From Haloechinothrix alba (GTDB lineage: Bacteria > Actinomycetota > Actinomycetes > Mycobacteriales > Pseudonocardiaceae), in contig NZ_FZNW01000009.1 of the NCBI RefSeq assembly GCF_900188115.1, positions 62,001-126,000 of the forward strand: 64,000 nt of DNA, written 5' to 3'. Under the pieces are notes generated by a model. That model did no database searches. It saw only the letters and a program-made list of their open reading frames with translations, and was not told where the DNA came from. A program made the translations under genes and the position numbers. Positions 26,551 to 36,998 of the stretch are shown piece by piece. Every line of letters starts with the position of its first letter. Within the stretch, counting starts at the first letter, position 1.

Positions 26551-29295
26551 ATGACGGCGCAGGACGACTCGGCCGGCAACGGCTCGGCCGAGGATGCGCG
26601 ACGGGAGGCCTTCGACTACCCCCGCCGCTGGGAGGCCGATGTCGTGCTCTCCGACGGGGGGACCGTACGGCTGCGTCCCATCGTGCCCGATGACGCCGAT
26701 CGCATCGTCGCGCTGCACAGCAGGCTCTCCGAGCGGACCCGGTACTTCCGCTACTTCGGTGCCTACCCGCGCATCCCGCCTCGTGACCTGAACCGGTTCA
26801 CTGTCGTCGATCACCACGACCGGGTGGCGTTCGTGGCCGTGCTCGGGGCCGAGATCGTCGCGGTCGGCCGGTACGAGCGCCTGGAAGGAGGGCCGCTGGC
26901 CGAGGTCGCGTTCGTCGTCGATGACGCCCACCAGGGCAGGGGACTGGGATCGATCCTGCTCGAGCATCTCGCCGCGGCGGCGGCCGAATGCGGTATCGAG
27001 CGGTTCGCCGCCGAGGTGCTCAGCGAGAACGCCGCCATGGTGCGGGTGTTCCGGGACGCCGGGTACGAGATCACCAGGGAGCTGGCCGAGGGCAGCATCC
27101 ACCTCGAGTTCGACATCGACCCCACCGAGGAGTCCCTGGCGGTGGCGAGGTCCCGCGAGCAGGCGGCCGAGGCACGGAGCGTGCAGAACATCCTGCACCC
27201 ACGCTCGGTCGCGCTGATCGGAGCCTCTTCGGACCGTTCGAAGATCGGTTACGCGGTGTTGAGCAACCTGCTGGGCGCCGACTTCTCCGGCACGGTCTAC
27301 CCGGTGAACCCGGAGCACAACTCGGTCCGAGGGGTGCTGACCTACCCATCCGTCGTGGACATTCCCGACGACGTCGATCTGGCCGTGGTCGCCGTGCCGG
27401 CCGACAAGGTCGATGACGTGTTGGACGGAGCCCTCGAGAAGGGCGTCAAGACACTGGTGATCGTCTCGTCCGGATTCGCGGAGGCCGGCCCGCACGGGAT
27501 GCACGCGGAGCTGTGCGTGGTCGGGGAGGCACGCGCGCACGGGATGCGCGTGGTGGGGCCCAACGCGTTGGGTGTGCTCAACACGCACCCGGACGTGCGA
27601 CTGAACGCGACGCTGGCACCGCGCCTGCCGCCGAGAGGGCACACCGGCTTCTTCTGCCAGTCCGGGGCTCTGGGGATCGCGATCCTCGACGACGCGGAGA
27701 AGCGAGGGCTGGGCATCTCCACGTTCGTCTCGGCGGGCAACCGCGCGGACGTCTCCGGTAACGATCTGCTGCAGTACTGGGAGACGGACCCGGACACCGA
27801 GACGGTGCTGCTCTACCTCGAGTCCTTCGGCAACCCGCGCAAGTTCGCGCGTCTGGCGCGGCGCCTCGCGCGGCGGAAGCCGATCGTGGCGGTGCGGTCC
27901 GGGCGGCGTGTCGTGCGTCCCGAGCTCGCCGCCACGTCGGCGGATGTCGACGACGCGAGCGTGCAGGCGCTGTTCGAGCAGGCCGGTGTCATCCGAGTGG
28001 AGTCGCTGGACCAGCTGTTCGACACCGCGCTCGTGCTCGCGCACCAGCCGCTGCCGGAAGGCTCGCGGGTGGCCATCGTCGGCAACTCCGCGGCGATCGG
28101 TGCGCTGGCGGCGGACACGGCGTTCGAGTACGGCCTGACCCTGGTGGGGGAGCCGGTCGATGTCGGCCCGCAAGCCGGGCCGGACGAGTTCGCCCGCGCG
28201 GTGCGGGAGGCGCTACACAGCCCGGAAACCGATGCGCTCGTGGTGGTGTTCGTTCCGCCGCTGGCGATCCCCGGCACGCACTACGCCCGCGCGGTCCGGG
28301 AAGCTGCGGCCGAGGTGGCTCCGCACGACCAGAAACCCATCGTCTCGACGTTCCTCGCCGTGGAAGGCATCCCCGCGGAGCTGGCGGTGTACGGGGCGGA
28401 CGGCGCCCCGGCGCGGGGCTCGGTCCCGTCCTACCCGAGCCCGGAACGCGCGGTGACCGCCCTGGCGCGCGTGGTGCGGTACGCCGCCTGGCGAGCCAGA
28501 CCGACCGGGTCGTTCACTCGACCGGCGGAGCTGCACCCCCAGCGGGCCCAGCAGCTCGTGCGCGATGCGCTGGACGAGGGTCCGGAGGGCGCGCCGGGGC
28601 GCGGCGGCTGGTTGCCGGACGCGGTGTGCATCGAGCTGCTGGCCTGCTACGGCATCGAGCTCGTCGACTACGAACGCGTGTCGTCGGCGGAGGCGGCTGT
28701 GCGGGCCGCCGAGTCGCTGGGTTTCCCGGTCGCGCTGAAGTCGGTGGTGGACCGGCTGCGCAGGAGCCCGGACTTCTCCGGCGCCCGGCTCGATCTCTAC
28801 ACCGCGGACGCGGTACGGACGGCCTACCGCGACGTCTGGGAGCTCGCCGACGAGCCGGAGGTCTACGTGCAGCGGATGGCGCCACGCGGGAGCTCGTGCG
28901 CCGTCGGGCTGCAGGACGACCCGTCGTTCGGCACGCTCGTGTCGTTCGGTCTGTCCGGCAGCCTGGGAGAACTGATCGGCGACCGTGCCTACCGTGCCGT
29001 CCCGCTGAGCGATGTCGATGCCTCGGATCTGGTGCGGGAGCCGCGTACGTCGGCGTTGCTCACCGGGTACCGCGGTGGCCCGTCCGCCGACCTCGATGCG
29101 CTTTCCGGGCTGGTCCTGCGGGTGTCCGCGCTGGCGGAGGATGTCCCGGAGATCCGCGTCCTCGAGCTGGACCCGGTGATCGCGACGAGCGAGGGCGCCA
29201 CCGTGGTCGGCGCCCGGATGAAGATCGGTGAGCCCCCGTCCCGCCCGGACAGCGGCCCGCGTCAGCTCCGCCCGATCGACGTGCCCGCAGAATGA
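26551..29295 (+). CDS. GNAT acetyltransferase fused to an NDP-forming acyl-CoA synthetase-like module (Pat-type)
   Basis: About 914 aa. The N-terminal GNAT domain (about residues 30-175) has the acetyl-CoA motif HQGRGLGSILLEHL and NAAMVRVFRDAGYE. Next come a CoA-binding Rossmann domain (from RSVALIGASSDRSKIGYAV, about 215), succinyl-CoA-synthetase-like domains (GNRADVSGNDLLQYWETDPD) and a C-terminal ATP-grasp (about 690-900). Where true ADP-forming acyl-CoA synthetases have a phosphorylated histidine in SHTGALAG, this protein reads AATSADVDDASV (about 460-471), so the ligase half is probably regulatory. This is the layout of actinobacterial protein lysine acetyltransferases. ATG 26551 has GAGAGGGG upstream; GTG 26542 is possible. 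Follows acuC. Confidence 0.88.
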   Translation: MTAQDDSAGNGSAEDARREAFDYPRRWEADVVLSDGGTVRLRPIVPDDADRIVALHSRLSERTRYFRYFGAYPRIPPRDLNRFTVVDHHDRVAFVAVLGAEIVAVGRYERLEGGPLAEVAFVVDDAHQGRGLGSILLEHLAAAAAECGIERFAAEVLSENAAMVRVFRDAGYEITRELAEGSIHLEFDIDPTEESLAVARSREQAAEARSVQNILHPRSVALIGASSDRSKIGYAVLSNLLGADFSGTVYPVNPEHNSVRGVLTYPSVVDIPDDVDLAVVAVPADKVDDVLDGALEKGVKTLVIVSSGFAEAGPHGMHAELCVVGEARAHGMRVVGPNALGVLNTHPDVRLNATLAPRLPPRGHTGFFCQSGALGIAILDDAEKRGLGISTFVSAGNRADVSGNDLLQYWETDPDTETVLLYLESFGNPRKFARLARRLARRKPIVAVRSGRRVVRPELAATSADVDDASVQALFEQAGVIRVESLDQLFDTALVLAHQPLPEGSRVAIVGNSAAIGALAADTAFEYGLTLVGEPVDVGPQAGPDEFARAVREALHSPETDALVVVFVPPLAIPGTHYARAVREAAAEVAPHDQKPIVSTFLAVEGIPAELAVYGADGAPARGSVPSYPSPERAVTALARVVRYAAWRARPTGSFTRPAELHPQRAQQLVRDALDEGPEGAPGRGGWLPDAVCIELLACYGIELVDYERVSSAEAAVRAAESLGFPVALKSVVDRLRRSPDFSGARLDLYTADAVRTAYRDVWELADEPEVYVQRMAPRGSSCAVGLQDDPSFGTLVSFGLSGSLGELIGDRAYRAVPLSDVDASDLVREPRTSALLTGYRGGPSADLDALSGLVLRVSALAEDVPEIRVLELDPVIATSEGATVVGARMKIGEPPSRPDSGPRQLRPIDVPAE

Positions 29296-29344
29296 TCACC
29301 TCGGCACGGACAACCCTTCGGATAGCTCACGCGTCATCACGGGC

Positions 29345-29821
29345 ATGAACGCCAGACAGGTACTCACCGGGGCCGCGACACTGCTGCTCGCCCTCGGTGT
29401 CGGCTGCGGGCAGGACTCATCCGGCGAGAACGCCGAGGGTAACGATGCGCCGGCGAGCGGGCCCACCGAGTCGGTGTCACCCGACCCGGGCAGCGAGTCC
29501 GATCCGCAGCACGGGGACCCGGTGCCGTCCGAGCAGATCGACGACTCCGCCCTGCCGACGGAGTACCCGAGAGAGGTCTCCACGACCGGGGGTGGACGTA
29601 CGCTGGTCATCACGGCGATGGAGTCCAACGGCTGCGTGACGGCAGAAGCCGAGCACGGCGCGGAGACCGAGCAGGACGTGACGGTCGTGCTGGTACACCA
29701 CACACCCGGCGGCGACGTGATGTGTACCCAGCAGGTGACCTACCCGCAGGTGGCCGTGCAGCTGGACGGGGCTCTCGAGGAGCGCACCGTCGTGCTGAGG
29801 ACCGAGGACCGGCAGGGCTGA
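29345..29821 (+). CDS. Putative secreted lipoprotein
   Basis: 158 aa. The signal peptide MNARQVLTGAATLLLALGVG ends in a lipobox with Cys21, so the mature protein should be lipid-anchored outside the membrane. A low-complexity S/P/D/E linker (about 25-75) leads to a compact domain with two cysteines (SNGCVTAEAEHG and GDVMCTQQVTYP) that could form a disulfide. No family recognised. It follows the acetyltransferase by 49 bp. Confidence 0.7.
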   Translation: MNARQVLTGAATLLLALGVGCGQDSSGENAEGNDAPASGPTESVSPDPGSESDPQHGDPVPSEQIDDSALPTEYPREVSTTGGGRTLVITAMESNGCVTAEAEHGAETEQDVTVVLVHHTPGGDVMCTQQVTYPQVAVQLDGALEERTVVLRTEDRQG

Positions 29822-29870
29822 ACGTCACCGCGTCGGGCGCGGACTCCTCGGCGGTCGTTAGAGTGACCGG

Positions 29871-30308
29871 ATGGGTAAACGTGAGGTCTCCGTCAGCCGC
29901 GTCGTGGCAGCACCGCCCGAGAAGATCTTCGAAGTGCTGGTCGATCCGACACAGCATCCGCTGCTGGACGGGTCCGGTACCGTCCGCGAAGCACATCCGG
30001 ACACCGCCCGCCGGTTGGAGCTCGGCGCGAAGTTCGGGATGGACATGAAGATGGGCGCGCCGTACAAGATCCTGAACACGGTGGTGGAGTTCGAGGAGAA
30101 CCGCCTGATCGCGTGGCGGCACTTCAACGGGCATCGCTGGCGCTGGCAGCTGGAACCGCTGGAGGACGGCACCACGCGCGTGACAGAGACCTTCGACTGG
30201 TCGACAGCGAAGATGCCCGTACTGATCGGGCTCAGCTTCTTCCCCCGGAAGAACAAGCGCGGCATGGAGCGCAGCCTCGTGCGCCTTGCCGAGATGGTCC
30301 AGCTGTAA
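29871..30308 (+). CDS. SRPBCC (START-like) family protein
   Basis: 145 aa. The pattern REVSVSRVVAAPPEKIFEVLVDPTQHPLLDG at the N-terminus, a central WRHFNGHRWRWQLEPLEDGT strand region and a long C-terminal helix (GMERSLVRLAEMV) define the polyketide-cyclase/START-like fold, a hydrophobic ligand-binding cup. Ligand unknown. Its ATG lies 49 bp after the lipoprotein stop on the same strand. Confidence 0.85.
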   Translation: MGKREVSVSRVVAAPPEKIFEVLVDPTQHPLLDGSGTVREAHPDTARRLELGAKFGMDMKMGAPYKILNTVVEFEENRLIAWRHFNGHRWRWQLEPLEDGTTRVTETFDWSTAKMPVLIGLSFFPRKNKRGMERSLVRLAEMVQL

Positions 30309-30819
30309 CAGGCGCGGGGCACCGCGAACCTCCCGCGCGGCCTCTGTCCGGCGGGCAGCGCGCATGACCTTCGTCACGGCGCGCGCCCGCAGCCGGCCAC
30401 CGTACGGGAGATCAACTCCATTCCGGCCGTTCTGGCCATAATGGATCAATTATCCGCCGACGAGCTGGGGCGTTGGCGTGATCAGTCCGAACGGGCCGGT
30501 TAGAATTCCTTTGCTGCCAAGGAAACTGGCGCCCAGAATCTTCTCGGCGTATGCCGTGGCGCCGGGCCCGCTCTGCTGCTGGCCCGGCGCGACCTGGGCC
30601 GATGCCGCCCGAGATCATGGGGTTATCGAGATCACAACGCTGGCACTATGCGCGTGACCGCCGTCATGTAGCCGGATTGCAGTCCGCGATCGCCGCGATT
30701 ACCTTCCGTCGGCGTGTCACAGCTCGGTAACGACATGGGCACGATCAGGTGATGATCGCGCCCGCCGGGATCCCCCGCCCGGAGTCGGGCCGAGCCTCCC
30801 CGAGACGGAAGGCCCAACG
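30309..30819. other. Intergenic, 511 bp; structured or relic sequence upstream of the M23 gene
   Basis: No gene with a start codon is convincing. On the minus strand about 30622-30450 one frame reads roughly 55 residues (ending YAEKILGASF..PTPQLVGG) with GC-rich third positions but no start codon, so it may be a decayed gene end or chance. The plus strand has complementary GGCGCC and GGGCCC/GGCCC segments around 30527-30600. I looked for the c-di-AMP riboswitch often found before cell-wall hydrolase genes and did not see it. Confidence 0.4.
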
Positions 30820-31659
30820 ATGACCCAGGACATGCCGGACGGCCATAGACGCCCCCCGGCGGTCGGAAGCGCGCTGCGTCGCGCTCCGGTCGCCGGGGGT
30901 ATCTCTCACCGGCGGACCGCAGGCCCGCGCCGCGAGGTGCTTGTCGCGTGTGTCGCTGTCGCGCTGCTCGTACCGTTGAGCCTGCCGGCGGCGAGCGGGG
31001 CTCAAACCCGGGAGGAGGTGGAGCTGGCCGCGTACGGGTCGGCGAGCGACGCCGTTCCCGAGGTGCTCGAGCAGGACGGCACCAGCACCGATGCGCGCGC
31101 GGAGGTACGCAAGCTTCTCGCCGCGCAGGAGACGCGTCGGGAACGCGAGAAGGAGGAGGCCGAGCGCGCCGCTGAGGAGAAGCGCGAGGCGGAGCGTGCC
31201 GCAGAGGAGGCCGAGCAGGTCGAAGCCGCCGAGAAGGAGGCCGAGCGGGCTGAGCAGGCCGATTCCGGGCCGAGTTTCGTCCGGCCTGCCGATGGGCGGT
31301 TCACCTCCGGATTCGGAGCGCGTTGGGGATCGCACCACAGCGGCATCGATATCGCCAACTCCATCGGTACACCGATCGTGTCGGTGACCGGCGGCACGGT
31401 TGTCGAAGCCGGGCCGGCAAGCGGGTTCGGCCTGTGGGTCAAGGTCCGGCACGACGACGGCACGGTCACCGTGTACGGGCACATGGACCGGATCCTGGTC
31501 GGTGCGGGCCAGCGCGTCGGTGCAGGGGAACAGATCGCCACGATCGGCAACCGTGGCCACTCCACCGGTCCGCACCTGCATTTCGAGGTCTGGCAGGGCG
31601 GGCAGACGCCCATCGACCCGGTCGGGTGGCTTGCCGAACGCGGTGTCTCGGTGCGCTGA
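30820..31659 (+). CDS. M23/LytM-family peptidase with coiled coil
   Basis: 279 aa. The N-terminal part has a basic stretch and one hydrophobic helix (EVLVACVAVALLVPLSLPAA), so the protein is exported or membrane-anchored. Residues about 85-150 form an E/A/R-rich coiled coil. The C-terminal LytM domain has zinc-site residues in HHSGIDIA and GPHLHFEVW, plus VKVRHDDGTVTVYGHMDRI. The intact His/Asp/His set suggests an active peptidoglycan endopeptidase; EnvC-like activators have similar coiled coils but lack these residues. Converges with fumarase. Confidence 0.9.
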   Translation: MTQDMPDGHRRPPAVGSALRRAPVAGGISHRRTAGPRREVLVACVAVALLVPLSLPAASGAQTREEVELAAYGSASDAVPEVLEQDGTSTDARAEVRKLLAAQETRREREKEEAERAAEEKREAERAAEEAEQVEAAEKEAERAEQADSGPSFVRPADGRFTSGFGARWGSHHSGIDIANSIGTPIVSVTGGTVVEAGPASGFGLWVKVRHDDGTVTVYGHMDRILVGAGQRVGAGEQIATIGNRGHSTGPHLHFEVWQGGQTPIDPVGWLAERGVSVR

Positions 31660-31673
31660 CCGGTGCCGGCAAC

Positions 31674-31706
31674 GGGCCGCACGCCGGAACACCCGGCGTG
31701 CGGCCC
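31674..31706. terminator. Bidirectional terminator between M23 peptidase and fumarase genes
   Basis: Perfect 14-bp stem (GGGCCGCACGCCGG / CCGGCGTGCGGCCC) with a 5-nt loop, between two convergent stop codons. Confidence 0.75.
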
Positions 31707-31710
31707 TGCC

Positions 31711-33363
31711 TCAGCTGCGGAACGAGATCTGCAGGACGGGCTCGGACGAGGTGTCGAAGAAGTCGTTGCCCTTGTCGTCGATGACGACGAAGGCGGGGAA
31801 GTCCTCCACCTCGATCTTCCACACGGCTTCCATGCCGAGCTCGGCGTACTCGAGGACCTCGACGGACTTGATGCAGTCCTGCGCCAGCCGCGCGGCCGGG
31901 CCACCGATCGACCCCAGGTAGAAACCGCCGTGTTGCTGGCAAGAGGCGGTGACCTGCTTGGAGCGGTTTCCCTTGGCAAGCATGACGTGGGAGCCGCCCG
32001 CCGCCTGGAACTGCTCGACGTAGGAGTCCATCCTGCCCGCCGTCGTGGGGCCGAACGAGCCCGACGGGTACCCGTCGGGGGTCTTGGCCGGACCCGCGTA
32101 GTACACCGGGTGGTCACGCAGGTACTGCGGCATCTCCTCGCCCGCGTCCAGCCGCTCGGCGATCTTGGCGTGCGCCATGTCCCTGGCGACCACGAGCGGG
32201 CCGGTCAGCGAGAGCCGCGTCTTGACAGGAAGGGTGCTCAGGGTCTGCCGGATCTCGTCCATCGGCCGGGTCAGGTCGATGGGCACGACCTCGTCGGAGA
32301 GGTCTTGCTCGGTGACGTCCGGCAGGAACCGGGCGGGGTCGCGTTCGAGCTGTTCGATGAACACACCCTCGGCGGTGATCTTCGCCTTGGCCTGCCGGTC
32401 GGCCGAGCAGGACACGGCGATACCGACCGGGCACGACGCCCCGTGCCGGGGAAGGCGGATCACTCGCACGTCGTGGCAGAAGTACTTGCCGCCGAACTGG
32501 GCGCCGATGCCGAACTGCCGGGTCAGCTCCAGTACCTGCTGCTCGAGGTCGACATCCCGGAACCCGTGCCCGAGGGCGGACCCTTCCGTGGGCAGGCTGT
32601 CCAGGTAGCGGGCGGAGGCGAGCTTGGCGACCTTGAGGTTGTACTCGGCCGACATGCCGCCGACGACGATGGCGAGGTGGTAGGGCGGGCAGGCCGCCGT
32701 GCCCAGCGCGCGCAGCTTCTCGTCGAGGAAGCTCGCCAGGCGCTTGGGGTTGAGCAGCGCCTTCGTCTCCTGGTACAGGAACGTCTTGTTGGCGCTGCCG
32801 CCCCCCTTGGCCAGGAAGAGGAACTCGTAGCTCGGGTCCTCGCCCGGCTTGTGGTAGAGCTCGATCTGGGCGGGCAGGTTGGTGCCGGTGTTGCGCTCGT
32901 CCCAGAAAGTCAGCGGTGCCATCTGGGAGTAGCGGAGGTTGAGCTCCTGGTAGGCGTCGTGGATGCCGCGTGCCAGCGCTCGCTCGTCCTCGCCTCCGGT
33001 GAGGACGCCTTCGGTGCGCTTGCCGATGGCGATGGCGGTTCCGGTGTCCTGGCACATCGGTAGCACACCGCCCGCGGAGATCGCCGCGTTGCGCAGCAGG
33101 TCCATCGCGACGAACCGGTCGTTGCCGCTGGCCTCCGGGTCGTCGACGATCGAGCGCAGCTGTTCGAGATGCGACGTGCGCAGCAGGTGCTGGATATCGG
33201 TGACGGCCGTGCGGGCGAGCTCGGTCAGCGCCTCGGGCTCGACCTCGAGGAACGTGCGCCCGGCTGCCTCCACGGTGCGGACCCCGTGCTCGGTGACCAA
33301 CCGGTACTCGGTGCTGTCGGCGGCGAGCGGAAGGACGTCGGTGTAGTCGAACGACTCGGACAT
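31711..33363 (-). CDS. Class I (iron-sulfur) fumarate hydratase
   Basis: Hydrates fumarate to malate in the TCA cycle. About 550 aa, the FumA/FumB type with both alpha and beta parts fused. Candidate [4Fe-4S] ligands are in [35 protein letters not shown] and [16 protein letters not shown]. The C-terminal beta part shows [20 protein letters not shown] and [10 protein letters not shown]. Start ATG 33363 gives [13 protein letters not shown]; the frame remains open upstream to 33420. The enzyme is oxygen-sensitive in other bacteria. It lies between M23 and sigB on the sigB strand. Confidence 0.93.
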   Translation of the reverse strand: MSESFDYTDVLPLAADSTEYRLVTEHGVRTVEAAGRTFLEVEPEALTELARTAVTDIQHLLRTSHLEQLRSIVDDPEASGNDRFVAMDLLRNAAISAGGVLPMCQDTGTAIAIGKRTEGVLTGGEDERALARGIHDAYQELNLRYSQMAPLTFWDERNTGTNLPAQIELYHKPGEDPSYEFLFLAKGGGSANKTFLYQETKALLNPKRLASFLDEKLRALGTAACPPYHLAIVVGGMSAEYNLKVAKLASARYLDSLPTEGSALGHGFRDVDLEQQVLELTRQFGIGAQFGGKYFCHDVRVIRLPRHGASCPVGIAVSCSADRQAKAKITAEGVFIEQLERDPARFLPDVTEQDLSDEVVPIDLTRPMDEIRQTLSTLPVKTRLSLTGPLVVARDMAHAKIAERLDAGEEMPQYLRDHPVYYAGPAKTPDGYPSGSFGPTTAGRMDSYVEQFQAAGGSHVMLAKGNRSKQVTASCQQHGGFYLGSIGGPAARLAQDCIKSVEVLEYAELGMEAVWKIEVEDFPAFVVIDDKGNDFFDTSSEPVLQISFRS

Positions 33364-33406
33364 CGCGGACACGGCTGAGCGGGCTCCCTTGTGTGCTCGT
33401 GCGGAC

Positions 33407-33436
33407 TCGACCAGGAACACGACCGTACCTGGTCGA
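33407..33436. promoter_or_regulatory. Inverted repeat upstream of fumarase
   Basis: TCGACCAGG and CCTGGTCGA form perfect 9-bp arms with a 12-nt spacer, 44 bp before the fumarase ATG. It could be an operator or a leader hairpin. Confidence 0.4.
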
Positions 33437-33455
33437 TCCGCGGGTGCCGTGTGGC

Positions 33456-33491
33456 CACCCTGGACACAGTGACGGTGCTCAACCCAGGGTG
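33456..33491. terminator. Possible sigB terminator
   Basis: CACCCTGG and CCAGGGTG form perfect 8-bp arms around a 20-nt loop, about 100 nt after the sigB stop. The long loop makes this a weak call. Confidence 0.3.
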
Positions 33492-33588
33492 CCCTCGCCG
33501 GCCGGGATGACCAGCCGGCTCCGGCAGGCAGGGCAGGCCCGTGGGCTATGCCGGTCGGGACCCGGATGCCGCGCCGCCGCGGTGCGGG

Positions 33589-34674
<1,086 letters not shown>

Positions 34675-34786
34675 GCTCCGCCTCCCCTGGGGCAGTCCGG
34701 CACGGTGGGTGTGCCGGAGCTACGTTGCATGCGCCGGGGTGACCCGCCGCACACGTCCAACCCGTTTCATGGTCGGGCACCCAGGT

Positions 34787-34814
34787 CAACGCCTACTCGC
34801 CGCAAATCGTTCCC
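34787..34814 (-). promoter_or_regulatory. ECF-sigma-type promoter of sigB (GGGAAC, 18 bp, GTTG)
   Basis: On the minus strand GGGAAC (34809-34814) and GTTG (34787-34790) are separated by 18 bp, matching the GGAA(T/C)-N18-GTT consensus of SigR/SigH/SigE-type sigma factors. The transcript would have a leader of roughly 100 nt. Confidence 0.6.
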
Positions 34815-34933
34815 AGTAGCGCCGAGAATCCGCGAGTGAGCTGCCCCACGAGTACGATACGCCCGCGCCAACCCGCGGGCCGTCGGGTGCGGACGCGGGC
34901 GCGACCGGGCCGGGTGGGACCCGCCCGGGGCGA

Positions 34934-35359
34934 TCACACTTCGAGCAGGACCGTGAACGGCCCGTCATTGACACTGTGCACCTGCATCTGCGCGCCGAAC
35001 CGGCCGGTGGCCACCCGCGCACCCCGCGCGCGCAGCTCGGCGACGAGCTTGTCGATCAGTGGCTCCGCCACCTCGGGGCGCGCCGCGGCCGTCCAGGACG
35101 GCCGCCTGCCCTTCCTGGTGTCGCCGTACAGGGTGAACTGGCTGATCACCAGCAGCGGAGCGTCGGCCGTGGCACACGAGTGCTCGTCACGTAGCACTCG
35201 AATCTCGTGCAGCTTGCGCGCCATCGTCGCCGCCGCAGTGTCCCCGTCATCGGCATGGACCCCGACCAGCGCGAGCACCCCCGGTTCGTCGATGGCGCCG
35301 ACCGTCTCGCCGTGCACGGTCACGCTCGCCTCGATGACGCGCGATACGACCGCCTTCAT
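34934..35359 (-). CDS. dtd: D-aminoacyl-tRNA deacylase Dtd
   Basis: Hydrolyses D-aminoacyl- and misformed glycyl-tRNAs. 141 aa, usual size. The active-site motifs [17 protein letters not shown] and [11 protein letters not shown] are present. The ATG overlaps the stop of the upstream methyltransferase gene by ATGA, so translation is coupled. A GC-rich imperfect hairpin lies just past the stop at about 34908-34930. Confidence 0.94.
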   Translation of the reverse strand: MKAVVSRVIEASVTVHGETVGAIDEPGVLALVGVHADDGDTAAATMARKLHEIRVLRDEHSCATADAPLLVISQFTLYGDTRKGRRPSWTAAARPEVAEPLIDKLVAELRARGARVATGRFGAQMQVHSVNDGPFTVLLEV

Positions 35360-36873
35360 GAGGCCACCCCGTCCGTGCGGGCGAGCTCCGCGGGCAGCAG
35401 CATCCCGTGCAGCACCAGCTCCCTGACGATCGGTAGCGCGGTCTCGACGAGGGCGTCGGTCGGCTCACCGTGCGCCGCCGCGAGCAGGTCGAGCAGGTCG
35501 GCGAGGGGGAGGTGGCCCTGGCACCCGGCGAGCAGCGCGCTGGCGAGCTCGTCGAGCTCGTGCTGCCACCCCGGCCCGTCTGTACGGTGCAGCCTGCGGA
35601 TCCGCGGCTCCCAGCCGCTCTCGCCCTGGGTGTTGATCTGCTCGAGAACCACGGTGGGCGGCACCGTGTAGGTGGCCGCGCACAGATCCGGCTGCGTGCG
35701 CAACCAGTCGACCCGCCGCAGCCAGTCCTGGGCCTCGGCACCCAGCGGGTCGTCGTAGGCGTGCCGGAGATCCTCGCAGACCACGGTCGGCCGGTCCGCC
35801 TCGTCGATCCGGCGCAGGGTGACGAACCCGAACCCGATCCCTTCCACGCCCGCCGAGGCGAACCAGTCGAGCCAGTCTCGTGCGATGCGCCGGCCCTCCG
35901 GCGAGGCCGGGTCGATGCCTGCGTCGCGTATCCAGGTTCCGACGTAGAGGGGCGGGTCCGCCACGTCGCGCTGCACGAACCAGGCATCCGTGCCGGGCGG
36001 GAGCCAGCCGCGCACACGCTCCTCCCAGTCGTGCTCCGCGGTGTGCAGCCAGGCGCCGAGTACGTGCCCGGTACCGCCCTCGGCCAGGAACGAGGGGAGT
36101 TGCCGGACCACGAGCGCGCTCGCCTCGTCCCCGGCGAGGCCGGAGTCGCGGTAGGTGTAGTCGACGCGAGCGGGCCCGACGACGAAGGGGGGGTTGCACA
36201 CGATCCGGTCAAAACGCCTGCGCGCTACCGGGGAGAACCAGGCGCCCCGCAGCAGCTCCACGTCCACCTGGTTGAGCAGGAAGGTGCCCTCGGCCAGCGC
36301 GAGCGCACGCGGGGAGACGTCGGTGGCCGTTATGGAACGCGCGTGCCTGCTGGCGTGCAGGGCTTGCACGCCGCTGCCGGTCCCGATGTCGCAGAGGGAC
36401 CCCACCGGGCTGCGGCTCGTCGCCCGGACGAGGCTCATGGCCGCGTGCCCCACGCCGCCCACGTACTCCCGGCCTGCCGGGGAGTCCCTGACGGTGTCGA
36501 TATCGCTGACCACCCACCAGGAACCGTGCTCATCGGCGTGTGGCCGGATATCCAGCGCGGCGCGCAGCTGCTCCCCGTCCGGACGCAGCAGCCCGGCGTC
36601 GAGGGCCTGGTCGACGGTGGCAGGCGCCAGCGCGCGCGAGACCGCCGTGCCGGACTCGGCCGAGCCGAGCAGGAACAGCCGGATCAGGGTGCCGAGCGCG
36701 CCGGCATCGGCCGCCGCCTGGTAGGCAGGCTCCGGCTCGTCTCTGCCGAGCGCGGCGTGCGCGGCCGTGCCGAGCAGCTCGACCACGCCGTCGGCGTCGT
36801 AACGCGCGGCGGCGAACGCCTCGCGCAGCCGCTCGCACAGGTCCGTCGAGAACCGGGGGAGTGGGTCGGTCAC
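35356..36873 (-). CDS. Class I SAM-dependent methyltransferase with NPPF motif, coupled to dtd
   Basis: 505 aa. The N-terminal helical domain of about 140 residues ([20 protein letters not shown]...) is followed by a Rossmann methyltransferase core with SAM motif [20 protein letters not shown], acidic loop [16 protein letters not shown] and the catalytic CNPPFVVGP motif shared with N6-adenine, glutamine and rRNA-guanine (RsmC/HemK-like) methyltransferases. The C-terminal 200 residues form a separate domain I do not recognise. The substrate is probably RNA or a ribosomal component, but this is inferred only from the NPPF motif and from coupling to dtd. Confidence 0.8.
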   Translation of the reverse strand: MTDPLPRFSTDLCERLREAFAAARYDADGVVELLGTAAHAALGRDEPEPAYQAAADAGALGTLIRLFLLGSAESGTAVSRALAPATVDQALDAGLLRPDGEQLRAALDIRPHADEHGSWWVVSDIDTVRDSPAGREYVGGVGHAAMSLVRATSRSPVGSLCDIGTGSGVQALHASRHARSITATDVSPRALALAEGTFLLNQVDVELLRGAWFSPVARRRFDRIVCNPPFVVGPARVDYTYRDSGLAGDEASALVVRQLPSFLAEGGTGHVLGAWLHTAEHDWEERVRGWLPPGTDAWFVQRDVADPPLYVGTWIRDAGIDPASPEGRRIARDWLDWFASAGVEGIGFGFVTLRRIDEADRPTVVCEDLRHAYDDPLGAEAQDWLRRVDWLRTQPDLCAATYTVPPTVVLEQINTQGESGWEPRIRRLHRTDGPGWQHELDELASALLAGCQGHLPLADLLDLLAAAHGEPTDALVETALPIVRELVLHGMLLPAELARTDGVAS

Positions 36874-36998
36874 GACGGATATCCTCGCACGGCCCGCACC
36901 GCGCGGTGCGCCGGTGACGGGTACGAACGCGTCGTGGTGAACGTGGTGCTCGCCAGCATTGCCAGGGGTGGGAGCATGGGAGTCGGAGGTGTTCGGCA

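Noticed and set aside
30400-30819. c-di-AMP (ydaO) riboswitch before the M23 peptidase gene
   Set aside because: Such riboswitches often precede wall hydrolases in actinobacteria, but the conserved core elements were not found.
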